Positions 38,813 through 48,136 of a stretch of DNA of 64,000 nucleotides are shown here, piece after piece. The DNA lies in assembly GCF_014268445.2 (NCBI RefSeq), contig NZ_CP077089.1, positions 4,457,501-4,521,500 on the forward strand, in the 5' to 3' direction. The number at the start of each line of letters is the position of its first letter. Position 1 is the first letter of the stretch. This stretch comes from Pseudomonas tensinigenes (GTDB taxonomy: Bacteria; Pseudomonadota; Gammaproteobacteria; Pseudomonadales; Pseudomonadaceae). The notes beneath the pieces were generated by a model, which was not told the origin of the DNA, made no database searches, and saw only the letters and a program-made list of their open reading frames with translations. The translations under genes were made by a program, and so were the position numbers.

Positions 38813-38832
38813 GCTCCATTGTTAGATGGAGG
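38813..38832 (+). promoter_or_regulatory. hairpin masking the Shine-Dalgarno of the next gene
   Basis: CTCCAT and ATGGAG pair across a short loop; the right arm overlaps the GGAGG ribosome site of the gene starting at 38841. It could limit translation until opened. Confidence 0.4.
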
Positions 38833-38840
38833 TACTCGTC

Positions 38841-39023
38841 ATGGCTCAGGTTCAAATCATGTCCGTTATCGGCAGCGCCGTTCCCGCCTCGCTCAGAGCA
38901 TCGGGCTTGCTCGCCTGCTGGTATCTGATGCGCGACGGTGAAGCGATCAGCGGCCCGCTCACTTCGCTGCCCGCGGCGCAGGCACTGTCGCAGAAGATCG
39001 TCAGCGAGCCGTTCCACGCTTAA
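38841..39023 (+). CDS. 60-residue hypothetical protein
   Basis: GGAGGT lies seven bases before the ATG at 38841. The protein starts MAQVQIMSVIGSAVPASLRA and continues ACWYLMRDGEAISGPLTSLP, which resembles a short beta-rich domain. Its stop codon overlaps that of the convergent AI-2E permease gene by four bases. Function unknown. Confidence 0.65.
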   Translation: MAQVQIMSVIGSAVPASLRASGLLACWYLMRDGEAISGPLTSLPAAQALSQKIVSEPFHA

Positions 39024-40081
39024 GGCAGTTGCACCTTGGGCTTGGTCTCGGCGAACAACGCCCAGCTCGACATGAACAGCGCCGCGATCAACGGGCCGAT
39101 CACAAAGCCGTTGAGGCCGAACACTGCCAGACCGCCAAGGGTCGAAATCAGAATCATGTAATCGGGCATTTTGGTGTCCTTGCCCACCAGAATCGGTCGC
39201 ATCACGTTGTCCACCAACCCGATCACAAACACCCCGAACAAGCCCAGAACCACGCCTTGCCAGATCATCCCGCTGAGCAGGAAATACACCGCGACCGGCG
39301 CCCAGACAATCCCCGCGCCCACTGCTGGCAGCAGCGACAAAAACCCCATCAACACCGCCCAGAGCAATGCGCTGGGGATGTCGAGAAACCAGAAAATCGC
39401 TCCGCCCAGCGCGCCTTGAGTCACCGCGACTACGAGATTGCCCTTCACCGTCGCCCGTACCACGCGGTTGAACTTCAACTGCAAGCGCCGCTTGTGGCCT
39501 TCCTCCAGTGGCACGGCGGTGCGCACTTTGCGCGCCAGTTCGGCGCCGTCGCGCAAGAAGAAAAACAGCAGATACAACATGATGAAAAAACTCACCACGA
39601 ACTCGAACGTACCCTGACCAAAACTGAACGCTTGAGTGGCCAGGACCTGACTGCCCTGCATCGCCGATTTGACGATTTTCTCGCGCAGGCCATTGAGTTC
39701 GCCCATGCCGAAACGGTCGAGCAAGTGCTGAAAGTATGGCGGCAAGCTGTGCTTGAACTGAGCCAGATACGCGGCAATGTCCAGCTCACCGCTTTCGATA
39801 TTCTTGTAGACCGCCGCGCCTTCCTGCACCAGCAGCACACTGAGGATGATCACCGGCAGAATCGCAATCACCAGGCAGATCGATAAGGTACACAGCGACG
39901 TCAGGTTGCGCTGCCAGCCGAATTTAGCCTGCAGCCGGCGTTGCATCGGCGCAAATACAATGCCGAGAATCACCGCCCAGAACACCGCGCCGTAGAACGG
40001 CAAGAGGATCCAGATAAACGCCACCGTGACCAGCAACAGCAGCACGGTGAGGGATTTGAATTGAAGGCTTTTTTCGTTCAT
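39020..40081 (-). CDS. AI-2E family transporter / YdiK-like permease
   Basis: A 353-residue membrane protein with about eight helices of the AI-2E transporter (UPF0118) family. Conserved parts are WAVILGIVFAPMQRRL near the N-terminus, ALLWAVLMGFLSLLPAVGAG and GLVDNVMRPILVGKDTKMPD. Some members export autoinducer-2 and others act as Na+/H+ antiporters, so the substrate is open. The start MNEKSLQFKSL is at 40081. Confidence 0.9.
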   Translation of the reverse strand: MNEKSLQFKSLTVLLLLVTVAFIWILLPFYGAVFWAVILGIVFAPMQRRLQAKFGWQRNLTSLCTLSICLVIAILPVIILSVLLVQEGAAVYKNIESGELDIAAYLAQFKHSLPPYFQHLLDRFGMGELNGLREKIVKSAMQGSQVLATQAFSFGQGTFEFVVSFFIMLYLLFFFLRDGAELARKVRTAVPLEEGHKRRLQLKFNRVVRATVKGNLVVAVTQGALGGAIFWFLDIPSALLWAVLMGFLSLLPAVGAGIVWAPVAVYFLLSGMIWQGVVLGLFGVFVIGLVDNVMRPILVGKDTKMPDYMILISTLGGLAVFGLNGFVIGPLIAALFMSSWALFAETKPKVQLP

Positions 40082-40236
40082 GTCCGATCCATGTCAGTCA
40101 GGCGTCATGCACGCCCCGATGCTTAGTCAACCGGGGCGTGCACGAGTGCCATCTTTATTCATGGAGCATAGATCCAGATCAACAAACCCTCACCGCATCT
40201 GACTTACCCTGCCGCGCTTTTGCGACCGACACCGCC

Positions 40237-41586
40237 ATGACCTCGATCCTCGCCGCCCCCGAACTGCTCGCTCCCGCCGGCACCCTGAAAAACATGCGCT
40301 ACGCCTTCGCCTACGGCGCCGATGCAGTCTATGCCGGTCAGCCGCGTTATAGCCTGCGGGTGCGCAACAACGAGTTCGATCACGCCAACCTGGCGTTGGG
40401 CATTCGTGAAGCCCAGGCGCAGGGCAAGCGCTTCTACGTGGTGGTCAACATCGCCCCGCACAACGCCAAACTGAAAACCTTTCTCAAGGATCTGGCGCCG
40501 GTCATCGAAATGGCGCCGAATGCGCTGATCATGTCCGACCCGGGGCTGATCATGCTGGTACGCCGGCATTTCCCGCAGATGCCGATCCACCTTTCCGTTC
40601 AGGCGAACACGGTGAACTGGGCGAGCGTCGAGTTCTGGCAGCAACAGGGGCTGAGCCGGATCATCCTGTCGCGGGAATTGTCGCTGGAGGAAATCGGCGA
40701 AATCCGCGAACAGGTGCCGGGCATGGAGCTGGAAGTGTTCGTTCATGGCGCGCTGTGCATGGCCTATTCCGGGCGCTGCCTGTTGTCGGGTTACATGAAC
40801 AAACGCGACGCCAATCAGGGCACCTGCACCAACGCCTGTCGCTGGAAATACTCGGCGCAAGAGGCCACGGAGAATCAGCTCGGCGAGATCGTTCAGACCT
40901 TCCAGCCTGAGCCGACACTGGGTCTGGGCGCGCCCACCGATCAGGTGTTTCTGTTGCAGGAAGCGAATCGCCCCGATGAATTGATGCCGGCGTTCGAAGA
41001 CGAGCACGGCACCTACATCATGAACGCCAAGGACCTGCGCGCGGTGCAGCACGTCGAGCGTCTGGCGCGCATGGGCGTGCATTCCTTGAAGATCGAGGGC
41101 CGGACCAAGTCGCACTTCTATTGCGCGCGCACCACTCAGGTGTATCGCCGGGCGATTGATGATGCGGTGGCCGGGCGTGAGTTCGATCGCAGCCTGATGA
41201 CCGATCTGGAGTCACTGGCGCAGCGTGGCTACACCGAGGGTTTCCTGCGTCGGCATGTGCATGACGAGTATCAGAATTATCAGAATGGCAGCTCGGTATC
41301 GGAGCGTCAGCAGTTCGTGGGTGAGCTGACTGGTGAGCGACGGGATCGGCTGGCTGAGGTCAAGGTGAAGAACCGTTTTGCACTGGGTGATCATCTGGAA
41401 TTGATGACGCCCATGGGCAATTTTCATTTTGATTTGCATGAGTTGCAGAGTGTTAAGGGTGAGGCGATCGACTTGGCACCGGGGGATGGGCATACGGTTT
41501 ATGTGCCGATTCCGGAGGGGGTGGATTTGCGGTTTGGGTTGTTGATGCGGGATATCGGGAGTGCCTGGAAAAGCCCCTCACCCTAG
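40237..41586 (+). CDS. trhP: U32-family tRNA uridine hydroxylation protein YegQ/TrhP
   Basis: A 449-residue member of peptidase family U32. The E. coli homologue is needed for prephenate-dependent 5-hydroxyuridine formation at tRNA position 34. The U32 signature is EVFVHGALCMAYSGRCLLS, followed by further conserved cysteines in GTCTNACRW. The start MTSILAAPELLAPAGTLKNM is chosen by homology; the frame is open back to 40138. The last codons (after SAWK) and the stop lie inside the CCCTCACCC-type repeat, so the native C-terminus may have been altered by its insertion. Confidence 0.9.
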   Translation: MTSILAAPELLAPAGTLKNMRYAFAYGADAVYAGQPRYSLRVRNNEFDHANLALGIREAQAQGKRFYVVVNIAPHNAKLKTFLKDLAPVIEMAPNALIMSDPGLIMLVRRHFPQMPIHLSVQANTVNWASVEFWQQQGLSRIILSRELSLEEIGEIREQVPGMELEVFVHGALCMAYSGRCLLSGYMNKRDANQGTCTNACRWKYSAQEATENQLGEIVQTFQPEPTLGLGAPTDQVFLLQEANRPDELMPAFEDEHGTYIMNAKDLRAVQHVERLARMGVHSLKIEGRTKSHFYCARTTQVYRRAIDDAVAGREFDRSLMTDLESLAQRGYTEGFLRRHVHDEYQNYQNGSSVSERQQFVGELTGERRDRLAEVKVKNRFALGDHLELMTPMGNFHFDLHELQSVKGEAIDLAPGDGHTVYVPIPEGVDLRFGLLMRDIGSAWKSPSP

Positions 41587-41862
41587 CCCTCTCCCAGAGG
41601 GAGAGGGGACTGATTGGGGGATATTGGAGAAGTTCACCGACCTGACCGTGCTGCGCCGAATCCAAAATCAACTCTTCCGATCAAGCACACTGGACTTGAT
41701 TTAATCCATAATCGACTCGATTGTTCAGCTTGGCTGAATCCATAATCGACCCGATTGTTCAGCTTGTCTAAATCCATAATCGACTCGGTCGATCAGGTCG
41801 ACGTATAACGCATGACACCTCGGTCAGCCCCCTCTCCCTCCGGGAGAGGGCTGGGGTGAGGG
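41573..41862. repeat. inverted-repeat element (CCCTCACCC type) with internal 34-bp triplication
   Basis: Arms CCCTCACCCTAGCCCTCTCC and GAGAGGGCTGGGGTGAGGG are about 290 bp apart. The interior contains three tandem copies of a 34-bp unit starting AATCCATAATCGAC at 41703, 41737 and 41771. This explains why it is longer than the copies at 30045 and 35226. Confidence 0.9.
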
Positions 41863-41872
41863 TAAGCTTTTC

Positions 41873-42739
41873 CTACGCAACAAACTCCTCCCGCAACATC
41901 GCCACAAACGCCTCCCGCGCCGGGTGCACCCCGGCGTTTTCATGCCAGTAAAACAAGTTATCGACGGCCGCCAGCTCCGCAAACTCATACCCCACACACC
42001 CAGCCCCTTTCGCGTACTGCTCAAACACGCCCTTGGGCACCAGCGCCACCCCTGCCCCGGCACTCACACACCCCACAATCGCACCATAACTGGCGAGACT
42101 GACGATCGGCAGCGACAACCCCTGACGCAACAACCAATGCTCCAGCGCCGCCCGATACGGACAACCCTGCGGCCACATGAACACGGTTTTGTCCTGCAGA
42201 TCCTCGATGCTGCGCACTGGCCCGAACGAGGTCGACGCGATCAACAGCAATTCCTCGCGATACATCGGCGTGCGCTTGAGCTGCGAACGTTCGACATCCA
42301 CCGCGACAATCGCGCCATCGAGGCGGTGGCTGACGGTGTCGTCGAGCAACTGCGCCCAAGTGCCGGTGGTGAGTTCCAGCGCGACCTGCGGATAGCGCTT
42401 GTGAAACTTTGCCAGCAAGCGCGGCAAGCGCCCGGTCGCCGAAGATTCGATCGCGCCAATGCGCAACGGCCCGGACGGTTCGGATGAAGGATCAACCGCA
42501 CGTTTGGCCTCGGCGGTCAGCGCCAGAATCTTTTCCGCATAGGCGAGAAACGTCTGCCCCGCCGGACTGATGCGCAACCCGCGTCCCTCACGCAGAAACA
42601 GCGCAACGCCCAGTTCCGCCTCGAGCGCCTTGATTCGCGCAGTGATGTTCGACGGCACGCAGAACAGCTTTTCCGCCGCCCGCGCAATGCTGCCGAGCTC
42701 GGCTACGGTCTTGAACATACGGATTTGCGCCAGTTCCAT
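41873..42739 (-). CDS. LysR-family transcriptional regulator
   Basis: A 288-residue LysR protein beginning MELAQIRMFKTVAELGSIAR, with recognition segment AAEKLFCVPSNITARIKALE. The effector domain includes SLASYGAIVGCVSAGAGVAL. Two ATGs (42745, 42739) are close together and neither has a strong ribosome site. The gene is divergent from an EamA-type transporter (102-bp gap), its likely target. Effector unknown. Confidence 0.86.
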   Translation of the reverse strand: MELAQIRMFKTVAELGSIARAAEKLFCVPSNITARIKALEAELGVALFLREGRGLRISPAGQTFLAYAEKILALTAEAKRAVDPSSEPSGPLRIGAIESSATGRLPRLLAKFHKRYPQVALELTTGTWAQLLDDTVSHRLDGAIVAVDVERSQLKRTPMYREELLLIASTSFGPVRSIEDLQDKTVFMWPQGCPYRAALEHWLLRQGLSLPIVSLASYGAIVGCVSAGAGVALVPKGVFEQYAKGAGCVGYEFAELAAVDNLFYWHENAGVHPAREAFVAMLREEFVA

Positions 42740-42840
42740 AACCATCACTCTGAGTGAACATTGCGAGCAGTATAAGTCAGTTGTGGCGAATGATTGCGCG
42801 CCCGGATACTCAGCGCATTCACACTTTTGAGCAGCCGATC

Positions 42841-43737
42841 ATGCCGCACCCTTCCCCACTGAAAATCCTTCTGGCGATGGCGTTTGTCGTCGGCTGCTGG
42901 GCCTACTCGCCGACCGGTATTCACATCGGCCTGCAAGCCTACGACCCCGGACATCTGGCGTTGCTGCGGTTTCTCTTGGCGTCGTTGTTCATGGTACTGA
43001 TCGCCGCGTTCAAGGGCATTCGCCTGCCGCACTGGCGCGATGTGCCGCTGTTGTTCGCCCTGGGTTTTTTCGCCGTCAGCCTGCATCACGTCGCGCTAAA
43101 CATCGGCCAGCAAAGCGTCAGTGCCGGCGCTTCCAGTGTGTTGGCGCAATCGAGTCCGCTGTTCAGCACGTTGCTGGCGCGGTTCTTGTTCAAGGATCGG
43201 GTCAGCGCCTGGCGTTGGGGCTGTGTGTTACTCGGTTTTGTCGGCGTGGTGATTGTGGTCAGCGGCGATAAGGGCTTGGGCGCTATCGATGTGCATGCAC
43301 TGCTGATCCTGTTGGCGGCGGTTTCATGGAGCGTTTACTTCGCTCTGCAAAAACACCATGCACGGCGTTACGACGGTTTCAGTCTGGCGTGTTACGCGGT
43401 GTGGTCGGGGACGTTGATGCTGCTGATTTATCTGCCGGGGCTGAGTGACGCCGTGATAAATGCGCCGCGGCGGGTGCAGTGGGCGGTGTTGGCGTTGGGC
43501 GTGTTTCCCAGTGCGCTGGCTTATCTGGCTTGGGGCTTTGTGCTCAAGCATGTGGATTTGAGCCGGGCGACGATGACGTTGTACCTGATACCGCCGACGG
43601 CGATGGGGATTGCGTCGATTGGGTTGGGGGAGCGGCCGACGTTGCAGGTGCTGGTGGGGTCGGTGGTGGTGTTGATCAGTGTGTTGGCGTTGAATCTGGA
43701 GCGGCGGGTTGGGGTGATTCGGGCTGCCGGGGTCTGA
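42841..43737 (+). CDS. EamA/DMT-family transporter
   Basis: A 298-residue permease with ten predicted helices in two EamA repeats. Features are GCWAYSPTGIHIGLQAYDPG, SAGASSVLAQSSPLFSTLLA and, in the second repeat, FPSALAYLAWGFVLKHVDLS. Most relatives export amino acids or metabolites. The start at 42841 is chosen because it begins directly before helix 1; the frame is open upstream. The divergent LysR regulator supports inducible expression. Confidence 0.88.
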   Translation: MPHPSPLKILLAMAFVVGCWAYSPTGIHIGLQAYDPGHLALLRFLLASLFMVLIAAFKGIRLPHWRDVPLLFALGFFAVSLHHVALNIGQQSVSAGASSVLAQSSPLFSTLLARFLFKDRVSAWRWGCVLLGFVGVVIVVSGDKGLGAIDVHALLILLAAVSWSVYFALQKHHARRYDGFSLACYAVWSGTLMLLIYLPGLSDAVINAPRRVQWAVLALGVFPSALAYLAWGFVLKHVDLSRATMTLYLIPPTAMGIASIGLGERPTLQVLVGSVVVLISVLALNLERRVGVIRAAGV

Positions 43738-43766
43738 TCTCGGATATGTGTTGAAGCCAATTCCGC

Positions 43767-43861
43767 AATCGCGAGCAGGCTCACTCCTACAATGGGCAGT
43801 GGGTGTACATAGAGTCTGTGCATGCCACAAAACCTTGTAGGAGTGAGCCTGCTCGCGAAGG
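43767..43861. repeat. REPIN
   Basis: Inverted REP arms at 43767-43791 and 43835-43861, both of the CTCACTCCTACA variant. Confidence 0.9.
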
Positions 43862-43891
43862 GGCCGGTAAATCCAGCACAACAACCAGGAT

Positions 43892-44125
43892 TCAGCGCCG
43901 ATCATCCGACAACGGCGTCGGCTCATCCGCCGGCGGCACGTCCTCATCATCCGCCGGCGGATCCTGCCAATCCTCCGGCCGATCAGCATCGCTCAACGGA
44001 TCACGCCCCGGGTTCATCCCCGGCGGTGCATCATGATCGGCCAGTGTCGGTTCATCGGTACCGGGCAGCGGCCGGGTTGGATCGGTCGGCAGCACACCGC
44101 CCTGAAACAGCAAATCATTAGCCAT
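43892..44125 (-). CDS. small Asp/Pro-rich hypothetical protein
   Basis: A 77-residue acidic protein starting MANDLLFQGGVLPTDPTRPL and ending in DDEDVPPADEPTPLSDDRR. GAGGTG lies upstream of the ATG at 44125. It is probably disordered and resembles in style the small proteins at 28433 and 28652. Function unknown. Confidence 0.68.
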   Translation of the reverse strand: MANDLLFQGGVLPTDPTRPLPGTDEPTLADHDAPPGMNPGRDPLSDADRPEDWQDPPADDEDVPPADEPTPLSDDRR

Positions 44126-44217
44126 GACACACCTCACTCAGGAGGTCCGGAATACCCGGGCCGTACAACTTGGAATCAGCCCTGTGTACGGCGTGCTATC
44201 GAACAGACCAACGGCGC

Positions 44218-44931
44218 TCAACCCTGCGCGGAAAATCGGTCGCGGCTGTTGGTCAGGTGCAGCCACATGGCTGCCCGCGCCGCATCCGCATCCTGACGCT
44301 TGATCGCGTTCAAGATCGCCTCGTGCTCCAGATGAGCCAGTTGCCCGAGCTTGCTCAGATCCGCCGCACCGCGTTCAGCAGCATTGATCCGGTTACGTGG
44401 AATCATCGCGCTGCCCAGGTGCTGCATGATTTCACTGAAGCAGACGTTGCCGGTGGCTTCGGCGATCAGCAGATGAAAGCGTCGATCGGCCTCGACGCAA
44501 CTGTCGTTGTTGTCCAGTAACCGCTGGTAGTCATCCAGCGCCTGACGCATTTGCAGCAATTGCTGCTCGGTACGGCGTTGCGCCGCCAGCGCCGCCGCCT
44601 GGGTTTCCAGGCCCAGGCGCAGTTCGAGAATGCTGCGCACACCGAGCGCGGTATCGACATTCAGGCGCAAGCCCTGCTCCGGCGCACGCTCGATGACAAA
44701 CGTGCCGATGCCGTGGCGCGTCTCCACCAGCCCGGAGGCCTGCAATTTGGAAATCGCCTCGCGAACCACCGTACGGCTGACGCCGTGTTCCTGAACGATG
44801 GAATTCTCCGACGGCAGCTTGTCGCCGGGCGACAGCTGACCAAGAAGAATGCTCTGGGTGAGTTTCTCCACCAGATCATGAGCGAGGTTGTGCGCACGTT
44901 TGCGAGCGGGGGCGTCGAGGTCTTCTTGCAT
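44218..44931 (-). CDS. GntR-family (FadR/FCD subfamily) repressor of glucarate use
   Basis: A 237-residue regulator. The N-terminal winged helix has LPSENSIVQEHGVSRTVVRE and ISKLQASGLVETRHGIGTFV. The C-terminal FCD domain (about 95-225) supplies metal/ligand-binding histidines such as RRFHLLIAEATGN and AHLEHEAILNAI. It is divergent from the MFS transporter and glucarate dehydratase genes, and two TTGTNNNACAA operators lie in the 345-bp gap. Repression relieved by glucarate or a product is inferred. Confidence 0.88.
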   Translation of the reverse strand: MQEDLDAPARKRAHNLAHDLVEKLTQSILLGQLSPGDKLPSENSIVQEHGVSRTVVREAISKLQASGLVETRHGIGTFVIERAPEQGLRLNVDTALGVRSILELRLGLETQAAALAAQRRTEQQLLQMRQALDDYQRLLDNNDSCVEADRRFHLLIAEATGNVCFSEIMQHLGSAMIPRNRINAAERGAADLSKLGQLAHLEHEAILNAIKRQDADAARAAMWLHLTNSRDRFSAQG

Positions 44932-45008
44932 GGTCGGTTCCGGTGATCGGGTCTTGCCGATCGTAGCATTGCGAGGCTGGCTGACGGGATTGATTCTAAC
45001 GCCTCAAC

Positions 45009-45019
45009 TTGTATGACAA
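45009..45019. promoter_or_regulatory. FadR-type operator, regulator-proximal
   Basis: TTGTATGACAA, a dyad matching the FadR-subfamily consensus TNGTNNNACNA. It lies 78 bp upstream of the regulator start, so it may serve autoregulation. Confidence 0.65.
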
Positions 45020-45184
45020 CACTCAAATAAATCGGAAGAAATCAGGACATCTTGAAGATTACTCGTGCGCAGCCGGGGAAATTTATCGCGACCCTAAAGG
45101 TGAAAAACCCAATAAACGCTAGGATAAAATACAAAAAAGCATAAGAAACCGGCCTTCCAGAGAAAATTAATAGATCCTCCCCAC

Positions 45185-45195
45185 TTGTAGGACAA
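45185..45195. promoter_or_regulatory. FadR-type operator, transporter-proximal
   Basis: TTGTAGGACAA, a second match to the same dyad, 82 bp before the transporter start. A half-site TTGTATGATGT follows at 45205. Confidence 0.65.
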
Positions 45196-45276
45196 AAAAT
45201 CTCAGTTGTATGATGTCTATCAACAACGCAGTACTCGCCCTACCCCGCATAAAAATAATCAGTGGGAGAAAACCAA

Positions 45277-46623
45277 GTGAAAACCTCCGTCTCCGGGATA
45301 AACGAGGGCGTCGATTCGACACTCGCGTCCGCCATCTCGAAAGTGAAACGCCACGTCCTGCCGCTCTTCGTGATCATGTTCATCGTCAATTACATTGACC
45401 GGGTGAACATCGGTTTCGTCCGCACCCACATGGAACACGACTTGGGCATTGGTGCCGCCGCTTACGGCTTCGGCGCCGGTCTGTTCTTCATCGGTTACGC
45501 GCTGTTCGAAGTCCCGTCGAACATGCTGCTGCAGAAAGTCGGCGCCCGCATCTGGCTGACTCGCATCATGTTCACCTGGGGCCTGGTCGCCGCCGGCATG
45601 GCGTTCATCCAGAACGAAACCCACTTCTATGTGCTGCGCTTTTTGCTCGGCGTTGCCGAGGCCGGGTTCTTTCCCGGGGTGATCTATTACTTCACCCGTT
45701 GGCTGCCCGGCGCCGAACGCGGCAAGGCGATTGCGATTTTCCTCAGCGGCTCCGCCGTGGCCTCGTTGATCTCCGGCCCGTTGTCCGGTCTGCTCCTGCA
45801 AATCAACGGGTTGGGCATGCACGGCTGGCAATGGATGTACTTCATTGAAGGGATGTTCTCGGTGTGCCTGTGCGTGTTCGTCTGGTTCTGGCTCGACGCC
45901 AAACCCCACGACGCGAAATGGCTGAGCCGCGCCGAACAGGATGCCCTGGTCAACGCCATCGACGCTGAACAGAAGGCCCGCGAAGCCGCGACGCCGATCC
46001 GGCCATCGATGGGCAAACTGCTCAAGGACCGCCAGATCATCCTGTTCTGCCTGATCTACTTCTTCATTCAGTTGACCATCTACGCGGCAACCTTCTGGCT
46101 GCCGAGCATCATCAAGAAAATGGGCGAGATGAGCGACTTCCAGGTCGGCCTGTTCAACTCGATTCCGTGGTTGCTGTCGATCATCGGCATGTACGCCTTC
46201 GCCTCGTTCTCGGCCAAGTGGAAACACCAACAGGCGTGGGTCGCCACCGCCCTGTTGATCGCCGCTGCGGGGATGTTCATGTCGACCACCGGCGGGCCGA
46301 TCTTCGCCTTCGTTGCGATCTGTTTTGCCGCACTGGGTTTCAAATCCGCTTCGTCACTGTTCTGGCCGATCCCGCAGGCGTATCTGGATGCACGCATCGC
46401 GGCGGCGGTGATCGCGTTGATCAACTCGGTCGGCAACCTTGGCGGCTTCGTCGCGCCAACCACTTTCGGCCTGCTCGAAGAACACACCGGCTCGATTCAG
46501 GGCGGCCTCTATGGCCTGGCCGCAACCTCGATCATCGCCGCAATCATCGTCTTCTTCGCGCGCACCACCCCGAAACCTGCTGCTGATATAGCCGTGGCCG
46601 ATGCCGCGCCAAAGCACGCCTGA
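45277..46623 (+). CDS. gudP: MFS transporter, glucarate/galactarate type (GudP-like)
   Basis: A 448-residue anion:cation symporter-type MFS carrier. YIDRVNIGFVRTHMEHDLGI near the N-terminus and GVAEAGFFPGVIYYFTRWLP are typical of the hexuronate/tartrate/glucarate branch. The GTG at 45277 is chosen because GGGAG lies eight bases upstream. The frame begins earlier at another GTG (45262) which overlaps that site. The dehydratase gene follows after 39 bp, so the two form an operon under the divergent GntR regulator. Import of D-glucarate is inferred from this context. Confidence 0.87.
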   Translation: MKTSVSGINEGVDSTLASAISKVKRHVLPLFVIMFIVNYIDRVNIGFVRTHMEHDLGIGAAAYGFGAGLFFIGYALFEVPSNMLLQKVGARIWLTRIMFTWGLVAAGMAFIQNETHFYVLRFLLGVAEAGFFPGVIYYFTRWLPGAERGKAIAIFLSGSAVASLISGPLSGLLLQINGLGMHGWQWMYFIEGMFSVCLCVFVWFWLDAKPHDAKWLSRAEQDALVNAIDAEQKAREAATPIRPSMGKLLKDRQIILFCLIYFFIQLTIYAATFWLPSIIKKMGEMSDFQVGLFNSIPWLLSIIGMYAFASFSAKWKHQQAWVATALLIAAAGMFMSTTGGPIFAFVAICFAALGFKSASSLFWPIPQAYLDARIAAAVIALINSVGNLGGFVAPTTFGLLEEHTGSIQGGLYGLAATSIIAAIIVFFARTTPKPAADIAVADAAPKHA

Positions 46624-46662
46624 CGTCCATTTTTAAAGATTGCGTATTAAAAGGATAAGAAC

Positions 46663-48006
46663 ATGACCGCACACGACACCGCCAAAGCCCCGATCATCAC
46701 CGACATGCAAGTCATCCCGGTGGCCGGCCATGACGGCATGCTGCTCAATCTGAGTGGCGCCCACGGGCCGTTTTTCACCCGCAACATCGTCATCCTCAAG
46801 GACAACGCCGGCCACACCGGCGTCGGCGAGGTGCCCGGTGGCGAGCGCATTCGCCAGACCCTCGAAGATGCACGCAGTCTGGTAGTCGGCAGCCCGATCG
46901 GCACCTATCAGAAGATCCTCAATCAAGTGCGCCAGACCTTCGCTGACCGCGATGCCGGCGGTCGTGGCCTGCAGACGTTTGACCTGCGCATCACCATCCA
47001 CGCAGTGACTGGCCTCGAAGCCGCGCTGCTCGATCTGCTCGGTCAGCATCTTGATGTACCGGTGGCGGCGCTGCTTGGCGAAGGCCAGCAACGCGATGAA
47101 GTGAAGATGCTCGGCTATCTGTTTTACGTTGGTGATCAGCGCGAAACCGACCTCGCCTATCGCAGCGAACCGGACGCCGACAATGACTGGTTCCGCGTGC
47201 GTCACGAGAAGGCCATGAGCGCCGAAGCCGTGGTGCGCCTCGCCGAAGCGGCCCATGCGAAATACGGTTTCAAGGACTTCAAGCTCAAGGGCGGCGTGCT
47301 CAGCGGTGATGCCGAAATCGAAGCCGTCACAGCGCTGGCCGAACGCTTTCCCGAGGCGCGCATCACCCTCGATCCGAACGGTGCGTGGTCATTGAAAGAA
47401 GCCATTCGTTTGTGCCGCGACCAGCATCAGGTGCTCGCCTACGCCGAAGACCCGTGCGGTGCGGAAAACGGTTATTCCGGCCGCGAAGTGATGGCTGAGT
47501 TTCGCCGTGCCACCGGGCTGAAAACCGCCACCAACATGATCGCCACTGACTGGCGCGAAATGGGCCACGCGATCCAGTTGCAGTCGGTGGACATCCCGCT
47601 GGCCGACCCGCACTTCTGGACCATGCAGGGTTCGGTGCGCGTGGCGCAGATGTGCCATGAATGGGGGCTGACCTGGGGTTCGCATTCCAACAACCACTTC
47701 GATATCTCGCTGGCGATGTTCACCCATGTCGCTGCGGCCGCACCGGGCGAGATCACCGCGATCGACACCCACTGGATCTGGCAGGACGGCCAACGGTTGA
47801 CCAAGGCGCCGCTGCAAATTGTCGATGGTCTGGTGCAGGTGCCGAAGAAGCCGGGACTGGGCGTCGAACTGGATATGGATCAGGTGGCCAAGGCCCATGA
47901 ACTGTATAAAGGCATGGGCCTCGGCGCGCGGGATGACAGCGTGGCGATGCAGTTTTTGATTCCGGGGTGGAAGTTCGATAACAAGCGGCCGTGTCTGGTG
48001 CGGTAA
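46663..48006 (+). CDS. gudD: glucarate dehydratase
   Basis: A 447-residue enolase-superfamily enzyme that dehydrates D-glucarate (or L-idarate) to 5-keto-4-deoxyglucarate. Catalytic segments seen: [11 protein letters not shown] (lysine base), ITLDPNGAW (metal aspartate), [13 protein letters not shown], and [14 protein letters not shown] (histidine base). Full length for the family. AAGGATAAGAAC precedes the ATG. The next enzymes of the pathway (5-keto-4-deoxyglucarate dehydratase, ketoglutarate semialdehyde dehydrogenase) are not in the window. Confidence 0.94.
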   Translation: MTAHDTAKAPIITDMQVIPVAGHDGMLLNLSGAHGPFFTRNIVILKDNAGHTGVGEVPGGERIRQTLEDARSLVVGSPIGTYQKILNQVRQTFADRDAGGRGLQTFDLRITIHAVTGLEAALLDLLGQHLDVPVAALLGEGQQRDEVKMLGYLFYVGDQRETDLAYRSEPDADNDWFRVRHEKAMSAEAVVRLAEAAHAKYGFKDFKLKGGVLSGDAEIEAVTALAERFPEARITLDPNGAWSLKEAIRLCRDQHQVLAYAEDPCGAENGYSGREVMAEFRRATGLKTATNMIATDWREMGHAIQLQSVDIPLADPHFWTMQGSVRVAQMCHEWGLTWGSHSNNHFDISLAMFTHVAAAAPGEITAIDTHWIWQDGQRLTKAPLQIVDGLVQVPKKPGLGVELDMDQVAKAHELYKGMGLGARDDSVAMQFLIPGWKFDNKRPCLVR

Positions 48007-48033
48007 CAGGTTCTCTTCGATCCACCACCCTCC

Positions 48034-48128
48034 CCTGTGGGAGCGAGCCTGCTCGCGAATGCGGTGTAACAGCCAACATTTTTGTCGACTGACACACCGC
48101 TTTCGCGAGCAGGCTCGCTCCCACAGGG
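48034..48128. repeat. REPIN downstream of gudD
   Basis: Inverted REP arms at 48034-48060 and 48101-48128, between the convergent gudD and ampR genes. Confidence 0.92.
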
Positions 48129-48136
48129 GTTATGTA

